Assembly: GCF_052113705.1 (NCBI RefSeq) | Contig: NZ_JBGQOG010000004.1 | Span: 62,001 to 126,000 of the forward strand | Direction: 5' to 3' | DNA: 64,000 nucleotides | Origin: JBGQOG01 sp052113705 | Lineage (GTDB): Bacteria > Pseudomonadota > Alphaproteobacteria > Rhodobacterales > Rhodobacteraceae | Shown: positions 52,793-62,602 of the stretch, one piece after another | Layout: each line of letters opens with the position of its first letter | Position numbering within the stretch: position 1 is the first letter of the stretch | Translations under genes and position numbers: made by a program | The notes under the pieces: model-generated | The model's database searches: none | Told to the model about the DNA's origin: nothing | What the model saw: the letters and a program-made list of their open reading frames with translations, nothing else

Positions 52793-52957
52793 CTTAAGGG
52801 ATTTAGGCTGATCTGGCGGAAAAAACTTCGCAGATGCAGCGAAAACCGGTGAACAGTTTGTTTCCAAAATCACCGCAACGGGCAGGCGGTCCGCGCGTGG
52901 TTCCGGCGCTGCGCCGGAGACGTGTCAGCGGCCCGCCGGGTGTCATAAAAGGTTCAC

Positions 52958-52994
52958 TTGCCTGTGCGATATTTATTCAGTAATTCGTGAATTA
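52958..52994 (+). promoter_or_regulatory. predicted ars promoter with operator overlapping the start
   Basis: TTGCCT (52958-52963), a 17-base spacer and TAATTC (52981-52986) form a possible promoter whose start site would fall at about the ATG at 52994. A perfect inverted repeat AATTC-GT-GAATT (52982-52993) lies directly before the ATG, and a wider ATTCA-N8-TGAAT repeat (52975-52992) overlaps it. This fits an ArsR-type operator. There is no Shine-Dalgarno, so the mRNA may be leaderless. Confidence 0.5.
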
Positions 52995-53803
52995 TGGAAC
53001 AATCAGACGCTGCCGATCTTTTCGCCCTGCTCGGGCATCCGGGCCGCCTTGGCCTCTTTCGCCTCCTGATGCGGCGGGCGCCGCAAGGCGTGCGGCCGGG
53101 GGAAATGGCCCGGGTGCTGGATCTCGGGGGCAGCACGCTCTCGGCCTATCTGGCTGCGCTGGAGGCCGGCGGTTTGATCCAGGCCGAGCGGCAAGGGCGC
53201 GCGATCTATTACCGCGCGGTGACCGGGCGGGCAGGGGCGCTGATCGGGTTTTTGCACGAGGATTGCTGCCGGGGCAGGCCAGATCTCTGCCCGCTGCCGC
53301 TTGCCCCAAGAGAGGATGCCATGCCGAATGTGATTTTCATCTGCACCGGAAATTCGGGCCGCTCGATCATCGCCGAAACTCTGGTCAATGCGCTCGGCAA
53401 AGGGCGTTTCCGCGCCTATTCGGCGGGTACGCATCCGGCCAAGGCACCGCATCCGCAGGCGCTCGATCTGTTGGCGCGCAATGGCCATGACATCCGCAAC
53501 CTGCACTCGAAACCGCTGAGCCTGTTTCAGCAGCCTGATGCGCCACGGATGGATTTTGTCTTCACCCTCTGCGATGCGGCGGCGAATGAGGAATGCGCTC
53601 CCTGGCCGGGGGGACCGATTTCGGCGCATTGGGGGCTGCCCGATCCCAGCCTCGCCACCGGCACCGAGGCCGAGCGGGCGCTGGCCTATGCCGAATGCTA
53701 CCGCGCCCTGCGGCGGCGGATTGAGGCCTTTGTGGCGCTGCCGCTGGAAACCCTCGACCGGATGGCGTTGCAGCGCCATGTCGATGACATCACGGAGGCC
53801 TGA
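52994..53803 (+). CDS. fusion protein: ArsR-type repressor + arsenate reductase (LMW phosphatase type)
   Basis: A 269-residue two-domain protein. Residues 1-95 form an ArsR/SmtB winged helix (LFALLGHPGRLGLFRLLMRR, STLSAYLAALEAGGLIQAER, GRAIYYR). Cys91, Cys92 and Cys99 in HEDCCRGRPDLC resemble the As(III) site of Acidithiobacillus ferrooxidans ArsR (Cys95/96/102). Residues 110-265 form a low-molecular-weight phosphatase-type arsenate reductase with the P-loop CTGNSGRS (Cys117, Arg123). It starts without a ribosome site, next to a palindrome. It is followed with no gap by the GAPDH gene. Both halves look intact. Confidence 0.9.
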   Translation: MEQSDAADLFALLGHPGRLGLFRLLMRRAPQGVRPGEMARVLDLGGSTLSAYLAALEAGGLIQAERQGRAIYYRAVTGRAGALIGFLHEDCCRGRPDLCPLPLAPREDAMPNVIFICTGNSGRSIIAETLVNALGKGRFRAYSAGTHPAKAPHPQALDLLARNGHDIRNLHSKPLSLFQQPDAPRMDFVFTLCDAAANEECAPWPGGPISAHWGLPDPSLATGTEAERALAYAECYRALRRRIEAFVALPLETLDRMALQRHVDDITEA

Positions 53804-54814
53804 ATGGCACGGATTGCGATCAACGGCTTGGGCCGTATGGGAAAACTATGCCTGCGGGCGCTGGTGGATGCGGGGCTGGGCGATCAGATCCTGCTCTTGA
53901 ACGATCTGGCGGGCGATCCGGCGCAGCATGCGTTGCTTTTGGAGTTTGACTCGGTGCATGGCCGCTGGCCGCGCGAGATTGCGCATGATGCGGAGGGGCT
54001 GACCATCGCGGGCCACAAGATGGCGCTGACCGCCGCGCGGCGGATCGAGGATCTGCCGCTGGCCGCGCTGGGCATTGATCTGGTGATCGACTGCACCGGG
54101 CATTTCAAAACGGCAGCGAAGGTCGCGCCTTATTATGCGGCGGGGGTGAAAAAGCTGGTGGTCTCGGCCCCGGTCAAGGATGGCGGCGCGCTGAACATCG
54201 TCTATGGGGTGAACCATGACGCCTATGATCCGGCGGTGCATCATCTTGTGACGGCGGCCAGCTGCACCACAAACTGCCTCGCGCCAGTGGTGAAGGTGAT
54301 CCACGAGGCGGTGGGAATCCGGCATGGCAGCATCACCACCATCCATGATGTGACCAACACCCAGACCATCGTCGATGCCCCGGCCAAGGACATGCGCCGC
54401 GCGCGCTCGGCGCTGATGAACCTGATCCCGACCACCACCGGCTCGGCCACGGCCATCACGCTGATCTACCCCGAGCTGGCGGGGAGGCTGAACGGCCATG
54501 CGGTGCGGGTGCCGCTGCTGAATGCCTCGCTCACCGATTGCGTGTTCGAGCTGGAGCGGCCGGTGACGGTGGATGAGGTGAACGCCCTCTACCGCGCCGC
54601 CGCCGAGGGGCCGTTGCGGGGCATTCTCGGTTATGAAGAGCGGCCCTTGGTCTCGTGCGACTATGTCAACGATCCGCGCTCGGCGATTGTCGATGCGGGG
54701 TCCACCATGGTCGTCGCGGGAACGCAGCTGAAGCTCTACGTCTGGTATGACAATGAGTGGGGCTATGCCAACCGTCTGGCCGATGTGGCGCGGATGGTGG
54801 GGGCGGGGCTGTGA
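53804..54814 (+). CDS. ArsJ-associated glyceraldehyde-3-phosphate dehydrogenase
   Basis: A 336-residue GAPDH: MARIAINGLGRMGKLCLRAL Rossmann start, catalytic Cys154 in AASCTTNCLAP, and the C-terminal WYDNEWGYANRLADVARM. Its place in an ars operon before arsJ identifies it as the arsenic-linked paralogue, which uses arsenate instead of phosphate and yields 1-arseno-3-phosphoglycerate (established for this gene pair). The ATG follows the fusion gene's stop directly, and the end overlaps arsJ (GTGA). Confidence 0.93.
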   Translation: MARIAINGLGRMGKLCLRALVDAGLGDQILLLNDLAGDPAQHALLLEFDSVHGRWPREIAHDAEGLTIAGHKMALTAARRIEDLPLAALGIDLVIDCTGHFKTAAKVAPYYAAGVKKLVVSAPVKDGGALNIVYGVNHDAYDPAVHHLVTAASCTTNCLAPVVKVIHEAVGIRHGSITTIHDVTNTQTIVDAPAKDMRRARSALMNLIPTTTGSATAITLIYPELAGRLNGHAVRVPLLNASLTDCVFELERPVTVDEVNALYRAAAEGPLRGILGYEERPLVSCDYVNDPRSAIVDAGSTMVVAGTQLKLYVWYDNEWGYANRLADVARMVGAGL

Positions 54815-56043
54815 CCAGCGCGGTGATGCCTTCGGGTCTGCGGGCCTATGGCGCGGTAACGGCGGCCTATTGGGGCTTTATGCTGACCGATGGCGCGCTG
54901 CGCATGCTGGTTTTGTTGCATTTCAATAGCTTGGGTTTCAGCCCGGTGCAGCTGGCCTGGCTGTTCCTGCTCTATGAAGTGGCGGGGATCGTCACCAATC
55001 TCTCGGCAGGTTGGCTGGCGGCGCGCTTTGGCCTGACCTCGACGCTCTATGCCGGGCTGGCATTGCAGATCGCGGCGCTGGTGGCGCTGACGCAGCTGGA
55101 TCCTGCATGGTCCATCGCGGCCTCGGTGGTGTTCGTGATGGCGGTGCAGGGGCTGTCGGGCGTGGCCAAGGACCTGGCGAAGATGTCGTCAAAATCTGCG
55201 GTGAAATTGCTGGCACCCGAAGGGGAGGGGGCGCTGTTTCGCTGGGTCGCCCTGCTGACCGGATCGAAGAACGCGGTGAAGGGGCTTGGCTTTTTCCTCG
55301 GTGCCGCGCTTTTGGCGGGGGTCGGCTTTGCCGGGGCCGCTTGGGGCATGGCGGCCGCACTCAGCCTCGTGCTGGTGGCGGTGGCGCTTTTCATGCCCGC
55401 CGGGTTGCCGGGCGGCATGAAGGGGGTGAAATTCACCGGCGTCTGGTCGCGGGATGCGCGGATCAACCGCCTGTCGCTGGCGCGGATGTTCCTCTTTGGC
55501 GCGCGCGATTGCTGGTTTGTCGTTGGCATTCCGGTCTATTTCGGCGCGGTGCTGACGGGAGAGATGGGCCTTGCGCCCGGCACCGCCTTTTTCTGGACAG
55601 GTGGCTTCATGGCGGGCTGGATCATTTTTTACGGGGCGATTCAGGCCGCAGCACCCCGGCTTTTGCGGCAGGCCCCCGCCACCGGGCGCACGGCGGCGCT
55701 CTGGGCGGCGGGCCTCAGCCTCGTGCCGCTGGTGCTGGCGCTGGCGGTTCTGTGGCTGCCGGTCTCGCTGGCCCTGACCGGGCTGCTGGTGGCGGGCCTT
55801 TTGCTGTTCGGCGCGGTTTTCGCGGTGAACTCGGCGCTGCATTCCTATCTGATCCTCGCCTTTGCCAAGGCCGAGCGGGTCACGATGGATGTGGGCTTTT
55901 ACTACATGGCCAATGCGGCGGGGCGGCTTTTGGGCACGCTGATGTCGGGGCTGAGCTATCAGCTCGGCGGTCTGCCTGCCTGCCTTGGGGCGGCGGCGCT
56001 GATGGCAGCGGCGAGTGCGCTTGCCGCGCGGCGCATCGCCTGA
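54811..56043 (+). CDS. arsJ: organoarsenical efflux MFS transporter ArsJ
   Basis: A 410-residue major facilitator with about twelve membrane helices; it starts near LRAYGAVTAAYWGFMLTDGA and contains GLSGVAKDLAKMSSKSAVK and FGARDCWFVVGIPVYF, characteristic of ArsJ. It exports 1-arseno-3-phosphoglycerate, which then hydrolyses to arsenate outside, so GAPDH plus ArsJ is an As(V) efflux pathway. The GTG at 54811 overlaps the GAPDH stop; an ATG at 54826 is the alternative start. No Acr3 or ArsB As(III) exporter is in the window. Confidence 0.93.
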   Translation: MTSAVMPSGLRAYGAVTAAYWGFMLTDGALRMLVLLHFNSLGFSPVQLAWLFLLYEVAGIVTNLSAGWLAARFGLTSTLYAGLALQIAALVALTQLDPAWSIAASVVFVMAVQGLSGVAKDLAKMSSKSAVKLLAPEGEGALFRWVALLTGSKNAVKGLGFFLGAALLAGVGFAGAAWGMAAALSLVLVAVALFMPAGLPGGMKGVKFTGVWSRDARINRLSLARMFLFGARDCWFVVGIPVYFGAVLTGEMGLAPGTAFFWTGGFMAGWIIFYGAIQAAAPRLLRQAPATGRTAALWAAGLSLVPLVLALAVLWLPVSLALTGLLVAGLLLFGAVFAVNSALHSYLILAFAKAERVTMDVGFYYMANAAGRLLGTLMSGLSYQLGGLPACLGAAALMAAASALAARRIA

Positions 56044-56080
56044 AAAAAGGGCGCCCGCGGGATCATCCCACAGGCGCCCT
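56043..56080 (-). terminator. terminator after the glutaredoxin gene
   Basis: AGGGCGCC / GGCGCCCT with an inner GGGA/TCCC stem; on the minus strand it is followed by six T residues. It ends the bolA-glutaredoxin unit. The plus strand lacks a T tract, so arsJ may be stopped less efficiently. Confidence 0.82.
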
Positions 56081-56097
56081 GTCAAAATGCCACAGCC

Positions 56098-56457
56098 TCA
56101 GGCGTTGGCGGCGCGGATCTGCTCGGCGGCATCGTGGTTGTACGAAATGCCCTTGTCGGCAAAGAGCTGATCCAGCTCGCCCGACAGCGTCATCTCGGTC
56201 ACGATATCGCAGCCGCCGACAAACTCGCCCTTCACATAAAGCTGCGGGATCGTCGGCCAGTCGGAGAAATCCTTGATCCCCTGACGGATCTCGGCATCGG
56301 CCAGAACGTTCACATCGGCGAATTCAACGCCCATGAAGTTCAGCACGCCCGCCACGCGGCTGGAAAAGCCGCATTGCGGCATTTCCTTGGTGCCCTTCAT
56401 AAAGAGCACCACGGCATTCTTTTCGATCGTTTCGCGGATCTGGTCCTGCGCGCTCAT
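56098..56457 (-). CDS. grxD: monothiol glutaredoxin, Grx4 family
   Basis: A 119-residue glutaredoxin with the monothiol CGFS site at residues 29-32, preceded by VLFMKGTKEMPQ, and the glutathione-binding WPTIPQLYVKGEFVGGCDI. Family knowledge: CGFS glutaredoxins carry [2Fe-2S] clusters and pair with BolA in iron-sulfur trafficking. bolA is directly upstream (22 bases). The ATG at 56457 is preferred because AAGGA is eight bases before it; an ATG at 56466 is too close. Confidence 0.95.
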   Translation of the reverse strand: MSAQDQIRETIEKNAVVLFMKGTKEMPQCGFSSRVAGVLNFMGVEFADVNVLADAEIRQGIKDFSDWPTIPQLYVKGEFVGGCDIVTEMTLSGELDQLFADKGISYNHDAAEQIRAANA

Positions 56458-56479
56458 CAGTTTCATCCTTCAGATAGGG

Positions 56480-56722
56480 CTATTCCGGCACTTTGGTGGT
56501 CAGTGCCAGCGCATGTAATTCGCCATGGGGGCCGTCCATCTTGCCCTTGAGGGCGGCATAGACGGCGCGTTGTTGCTGCACCCGGTTCATGCCCTTGAAG
56601 CTGGCATCGATGACCTCGGCGGCCCAATGGTTTCCGTCACCGGCAAGATCGGTGATGGTGATCTGCGCTGAGGGAAAGCTGGCGCGGATCAGGGCTTCGA
56701 TGTCTTGGGATTCCATCGGCAT
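56480..56722 (-). CDS. bolA: BolA family protein
   Basis: An 80-residue BolA-fold protein: ESQDIEALIRASFPSAQITI, then GDGNHWAAEVID, FKGMNRVQQQRAVYAAL and GELHALALTT with the conserved His used for cluster coordination with CGFS glutaredoxins. GGAG lies six bases before the ATG at 56722. It forms a two-gene unit with grxD. Confidence 0.93.
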   Translation of the reverse strand: MPMESQDIEALIRASFPSAQITITDLAGDGNHWAAEVIDASFKGMNRVQQQRAVYAALKGKMDGPHGELHALALTTKVPE

Positions 56723-56882
56723 GGGGGGCTCCTCATTCTTTCCCCTAAATCTAAGGCCCCGGCGGGGGCGCTGCAAGGGGCTGCGGGTGGATGCGGGACG
56801 CGGGCGGCGCTCTGCGCCCGCGTTCTGGCTCTTTGGCGGGCAGGTGTGCGGCAGGGTGACCTCTTCCTGTGCAGCCGGGCCG

Positions 56883-57881
56883 TCAGGCGCTCGGGGCAGG
56901 GCCCTTTGGCGCGGCGGGGGCCGTCGCGTGCCACATGATCACCGAGATCACGATGGCCCCGGCCAGCAGGGCCGCACCGCTGAGAATGGTGACATGCAGC
57001 GGATGCCCCGCGGCACCCACCTCTGCCCCCAGCAAAAAGCACATGTTGGAATCAAGCCCGAGGCCGGTGGTGCGCGGATGCGCGCGCAAAAGCGCCCCGC
57101 ATGCGATGAAGGCCATGGCCAGCCAGAGCATTGCATCCCGGCTCTCGTGCAGTTCGAACCCGATCCAGCGGTAGAGCACCGCCGCCGCCAGCCCCAGCGC
57201 CACACCGGGGGCCACCATGCGGATCACTGCGCGCGGTTCGGGCAGGGTGGAGAAGATCGTGGCATAGATGATCAGCGCCATCGCCCCGGCCATCACCACC
57301 ACCTCATGGGTCAGCGCCACCGCCAGCGTGCCGAGCGCCGCGCAGCCGCCGGATATCAGCACCCGCCGGATCAGCTGTTGCCGCTCAAAGGGCACCGCGC
57401 GGGGCGGCATTGGGCCCGAGCGTGCCGGGGTTGAGGCCAGCGTCACCAAGGTGACCGAGACCACCCCCAGCAGCGTGCACCAGAGCCGCTCGATGGCCAT
57501 GCTCACCCCATCCGCGCCCATGCCGATGGCGGGCAGCAGAATGACCCCGATGGTGATGGCGATCAGCGTGAAGCCATAGCTGTAGGTGGTGCCGATCCGG
57601 TAGGCCATGCCGACACCAAAGGCGACGGTTGCCCCGGCCAGGAGCGCCAGAGGCACCGGCGCATTCAGATATTGCAGACCGAGAAGGCCGATCCCCGCGC
57701 CCGCCAGCGTGCCCAGAATACGCAGGATGCCGCGCGCCAGCAGATCCTCGCGGATCGGCTGCGAGACGACCCAGACCGGCATCGCCGCCCAATAGGGGTT
57801 GTGAAAGCCCAGCATCTGCGCCGCCGCGAGTGCCAGCGCGGCAGCAATGAAGAGGCGGGCGGCTTTGGCGTAGATTTCCAT
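56883..57881 (-). CDS. FUSC family (fusaric acid resistance-like) membrane protein
   Basis: A 332-residue integral membrane protein with about nine hydrophobic helices in two groups (10-150 and 195-325) separated by a cytoplasmic linker around ARSGPMPPRAVPFERQQL. The NPYWAAMPVWVVSQPIREDL block near the N-terminus is typical of FUSC/aromatic-acid exporter-like proteins. The efflux substrate is unknown. It is short compared with PET/AaeB proteins, lacking a large soluble domain. Confidence 0.83.
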   Translation of the reverse strand: MEIYAKAARLFIAAALALAAAQMLGFHNPYWAAMPVWVVSQPIREDLLARGILRILGTLAGAGIGLLGLQYLNAPVPLALLAGATVAFGVGMAYRIGTTYSYGFTLIAITIGVILLPAIGMGADGVSMAIERLWCTLLGVVSVTLVTLASTPARSGPMPPRAVPFERQQLIRRVLISGGCAALGTLAVALTHEVVVMAGAMALIIYATIFSTLPEPRAVIRMVAPGVALGLAAAVLYRWIGFELHESRDAMLWLAMAFIACGALLRAHPRTTGLGLDSNMCFLLGAEVGAAGHPLHVTILSGAALLAGAIVISVIMWHATAPAAPKGPAPSA

Positions 57882-57931
57882 CAGGCAGGCTCCGGCAGTT
57901 TTGCGGGCTATGTGACGCAGAGCATCGCAGG

Positions 57932-57968
57932 AAAAAAGGCAGCCCGCGCACAGGAAATGTGCGCGGGC
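57932..57968 (-). terminator. terminator after purL
   Basis: GCCCGCGCAC / GTGCGCGGGC, a 10-bp perfect stem with a 7-base loop; on the minus strand TGCC and then six T residues follow. It lies 54 bases after the purL stop. Confidence 0.88.
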
Positions 57969-58021
57969 CTGAATTTGGGGCTTCCGGGGTGCAGCGGTGG
58001 CTGCAGCCGGGGGGGGAGTAA

Positions 58022-60184
<2,163 letters not shown>

Positions 60185-60300
60185 GGCGGTCCCCCGGGGC
60201 TTTGGTCGCGCCCGTCTTAAATTAGCGCTTGCCGTTGCGAAAGGGACAATTCGCGTGCCGGGCGGGGAAAACCACGCGTTCCGGCAGCATCGGCGCAAAT

Positions 60301-60322
60301 GGGGCGGCCCTGAGGCCGCCCC
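60301..60322 (-). terminator. hairpin after the PRC-like gene
   Basis: GGGGCGGCC / GGCCGCCCC, a 9-bp perfect stem with a 4-base loop, 26 bases after the stop at 60349. The minus-strand tract that follows (ATTTG) is weak in T. Confidence 0.6.
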
Positions 60323-60348
60323 GGTCGGAGTGTGGGCTGGGGAGGGGG

Positions 60349-60912
60349 TCAGCCGTCCGACGTGCCGGCGGCGCGGGCGCTCAGCTCGCCCAGAAGATCT
60401 GCCTTGTTCATCGCCAGTTTCACCTTGCCATCAACGGCGGCATCCGTGGTGACATTCACCGAAAAGCGCGCGGCTTCGGTCTCGGCGCCCACCTCGGGTT
60501 CCAGCGTCACCAAGAGGGTCTGCGTGCCCTCGGGGCCGGGCACCACCTGATCGACGGTGCCGATCACCGCATCATCCGCAGACAGGACGACATCGCCCTT
60601 CGCGGCGGTGGTCAGCGTCCCTTGGGTGCTGGCCTCGGGCACCGTGGCCTCTCCGCTCATGCCGGTGTCGGACTGCGCCAGATCGGTCCCGGCGGGTGCC
60701 CCGGTGCCAGCGGCAGCGCCGGTTTCCGCGTTCTGCGCATCCGCGCCGTTCTGCGCATCCGCAGTGGTTCCCAGTTCTGCCTGGGCTGACACGGCGGCAT
60801 CCTTGTCTCCGAGGCTCAGGTTCGTGCCTGCCGAGAGATCGAGGGCGGCCACCGGCAGCGCGGTGAGGCCCAGAAGGGCGGTCGTGGTGATCAGCTTGCT
60901 CAGTTTGGTCAT
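60349..60912 (-). CDS. secreted hypothetical protein, PRC-barrel-like C-terminus
   Basis: A 187-residue protein with a signal peptide (about 1-23, ending VAALD). A low-complexity Ala/Gly/Thr/Asp region follows (about 30-100, including the short repeat DAQNGADAQNA). The C-terminal part (about 105-180) with KGDVVLSADDAVIGTVDQVV and ARFSVN resembles a PRC-barrel beta domain, which would suggest periplasmic ligand or surface binding. The similarity is by pattern only. AGGA lies before the ATG. Confidence 0.7.
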   Translation of the reverse strand: MTKLSKLITTTALLGLTALPVAALDLSAGTNLSLGDKDAAVSAQAELGTTADAQNGADAQNAETGAAAGTGAPAGTDLAQSDTGMSGEATVPEASTQGTLTTAAKGDVVLSADDAVIGTVDQVVPGPEGTQTLLVTLEPEVGAETEAARFSVNVTTDAAVDGKVKLAMNKADLLGELSARAAGTSDG

Positions 60913-61130
60913 AGTATCCTCCAGTCTTGCGACTTTTGCGATTTCGCCCGGCCGTCATGGCCGAGCGGGAGGATAAGGCGCGCCGGATGCCCGAGGTTCC
61001 GGCCCGGAATGGCGGCGACCAAAACCTGCGGAATGGCGCCGTTTTGACCCTGCCACCCGCGCAGAATGCCGCCGCTGACGCGAAGGTGACGGCGGGCTGT
61101 CTTGCGGGATTGGCCGGTTGGCGTTTGGCC

Positions 61131-61215
61131 AAAAAAAAGGCCGAGCATAAGCTCGGCCGAAGTCCAACAGGGAGGTAGAAGATGATGCGAGTTTCCTCAA
61201 ACCATCATCTTCTGT
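61131..61215 (-). ncRNA. candidate small RNA, about 85 nt
   Basis: On the minus strand the segment contains a stable 5' hairpin (AGAAGATGATG / CATCATCTTCT, 61177-61213, with an inner GTTT/AAAC stem and GAGG loop). An unpaired ACCTCCCTGTTGGACTTC follows, then a terminator hairpin GGCCGAGC / GCTCGGCC (61139-61158) and eight T residues (61131-61138). A plausible promoter ends six bases upstream. ACCTCCC is complementary to Shine-Dalgarno sequences. Alternatively these are only the 3' leader and terminator of the lysR gene. Confidence 0.55.
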
Positions 61216-61220
61216 GCTCG

Positions 61221-61248
61221 ATTTATGGGCGCGGTGAAAACTATTCAA
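61221..61248 (-). promoter_or_regulatory. predicted promoter for the candidate sRNA
   Basis: On the minus strand TTGAAT (61248-61243) and CATAAA (61227-61222) are separated by 15 bases (16 if the second box is read as ATAAAT). Transcription would start near 61215, just before the 5' hairpin. Confidence 0.4.
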
Positions 61249-61302
61249 GGAAAAATACCGAAAATGGAGGCATGGCCGCTATGCATGTAGCGAATAGGTC
61301 AC

Positions 61303-62214
61303 TCAATCGGTGGTTGTTTCCTGCCCCATCTGGGCCCGGCGATAGGCCATGATCTCTTCCTGCACAAAGTCGCGGAAGGCGGTCACGCGGCGCGATTGCC
61401 GCAGCTCTTCCGGATAGGCGAGGAAAACCGGCACTTCGACCGATTCCACATCGGGCAGCACCCGGCGCAGTTGCGGGAAATCGGCGGTCAGATAATCGGG
61501 CAAAACGCCGATGCCGATGTCGTTCAGCACGCTTTGCAGCACGCCGAAGTAGTTATTCACCGTCAACGTCGAGGGAATGTCATAGCCCAGCAGCCGTTGC
61601 GCCAGTTCCGCCCCGGCGGCCACCTGCGGTGTCGAGGGGTTCTGGCAGATCAGCCGGTGGCCCGCGAGATCTTCCATCGCAGCGGGCGTGCCCTTGCGCT
61701 CAAGATATTTCGGCGAAGCATAGAGGCGCATGCGGATGTTCAGCAGCCGTTTGCGGATCAGATCGGCCTGACTCGGTTCCTTCATGCGGATCGCCACATC
61801 GGCCTCGCGCATCGGCAGGTCGAGCACGCGCTCTTCCAGCATCAGATCGATTTTCAGATCCGGGTAGCGCTCGTAAAGTTTGACGAGGCGCGGGGCCAGC
61901 CAGAGCGTGCCAAAGCCGGTGGTGGTGGTCACCTTCAGCTCGCCAAACACCTCTTCTTCGCTGTCGCGGATGCGCGCGGCGGCGGTGTCGAGCTTGCGGG
62001 CCATGGTCGAGGTTGCGTCAAACAGCAGCTCACCCTGTTCCGTCAGAATCAACCCCCGCGCGTGCCGGTGGAACAGCGTCGTCCCGAGGCTGTCCTCGAG
62101 CGCGCGGATTTGGCGGCTGACGGCCGATTGCGACAGATGCAGCACATCACCGGCATGCGTGAGCGACCCCGCATCCGCCACCGCGTGAAATATTCTGAGC
62201 TTGTCCCAATCCAT
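61303..62214 (-). CDS. LysR-family transcriptional regulator
   Basis: A 303-residue regulator with N-terminal winged helix (WDKLRIFHAVADAGSLTHAG then LSQSAVSRQIRALEDSLG, residues 2-58) and a C-terminal effector domain (about 90-295). The effector and target genes are unknown. It is divergent from murI across 388 bases; the spacer has an inverted repeat AAGTTT-N17-AAACTT (62251-62279) that may be its own binding site. Confidence 0.92.
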   Translation of the reverse strand: MDWDKLRIFHAVADAGSLTHAGDVLHLSQSAVSRQIRALEDSLGTTLFHRHARGLILTEQGELLFDATSTMARKLDTAAARIRDSEEEVFGELKVTTTTGFGTLWLAPRLVKLYERYPDLKIDLMLEERVLDLPMREADVAIRMKEPSQADLIRKRLLNIRMRLYASPKYLERKGTPAAMEDLAGHRLICQNPSTPQVAAGAELAQRLLGYDIPSTLTVNNYFGVLQSVLNDIGIGVLPDYLTADFPQLRRVLPDVESVEVPVFLAYPEELRQSRRVTAFRDFVQEEIMAYRRAQMGQETTTD

Positions 62215-62602
62215 CTTTTTTCTTTCTGGCCTGTCACCCTGATAGTACCCAAGTTTTCTTACATAGGCCTGACAAACTTAACAAACAGCTTTCCGTGTAT
62301 TTTTGTCACTGTGCCGATTCGCCGCTCATGGGGCGAGGCCGGGCGCGATCCTCGATGCAAACAGGCTACGATATTGCGCGATCCTGACAGATTGTCGCCC
62401 CGTGACCAAGCGCGCGCTGCGGCGGTGGGGTGGTGGTGGCGGCGGTGTAGCGCGGCGGTTCCGGCGGTTTGACGCGGCGGTTGCGGCCTTCGGGGCGGTG
62501 CGGGTCCCGCTCACAGCGGCGCTAGCACCTTCAACAGGCGATGGATTTCCCGTCCAACTCAGACTAAGAGGGGGGCCTTATCATTCGGCGCAGGAGGCAG
62601 CC
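62215..62602. other. 388-bp divergent spacer between lysR and murI
   Basis: The left end is AT-rich (about 62215-62310) and holds AAGTTT / AAACTT arms spaced by 17 bases, a candidate operator for the LysR protein. The right part is GC-rich with a long Gly/Arg-coding stretch in the murI frame that has no ribosome site. I see no separate gene. Confidence 0.55.

Noticed and set aside
61182..61355. Plus-strand 57-codon frame behind AGGGAGG at 61169-61175
   Set aside because: It runs into the antisense of lysR, and the ribosome-site-like sequence is better explained as the complement of the CCTCC segment in the minus-strand sRNA/terminator structure. It remains the main alternative reading of this locus.
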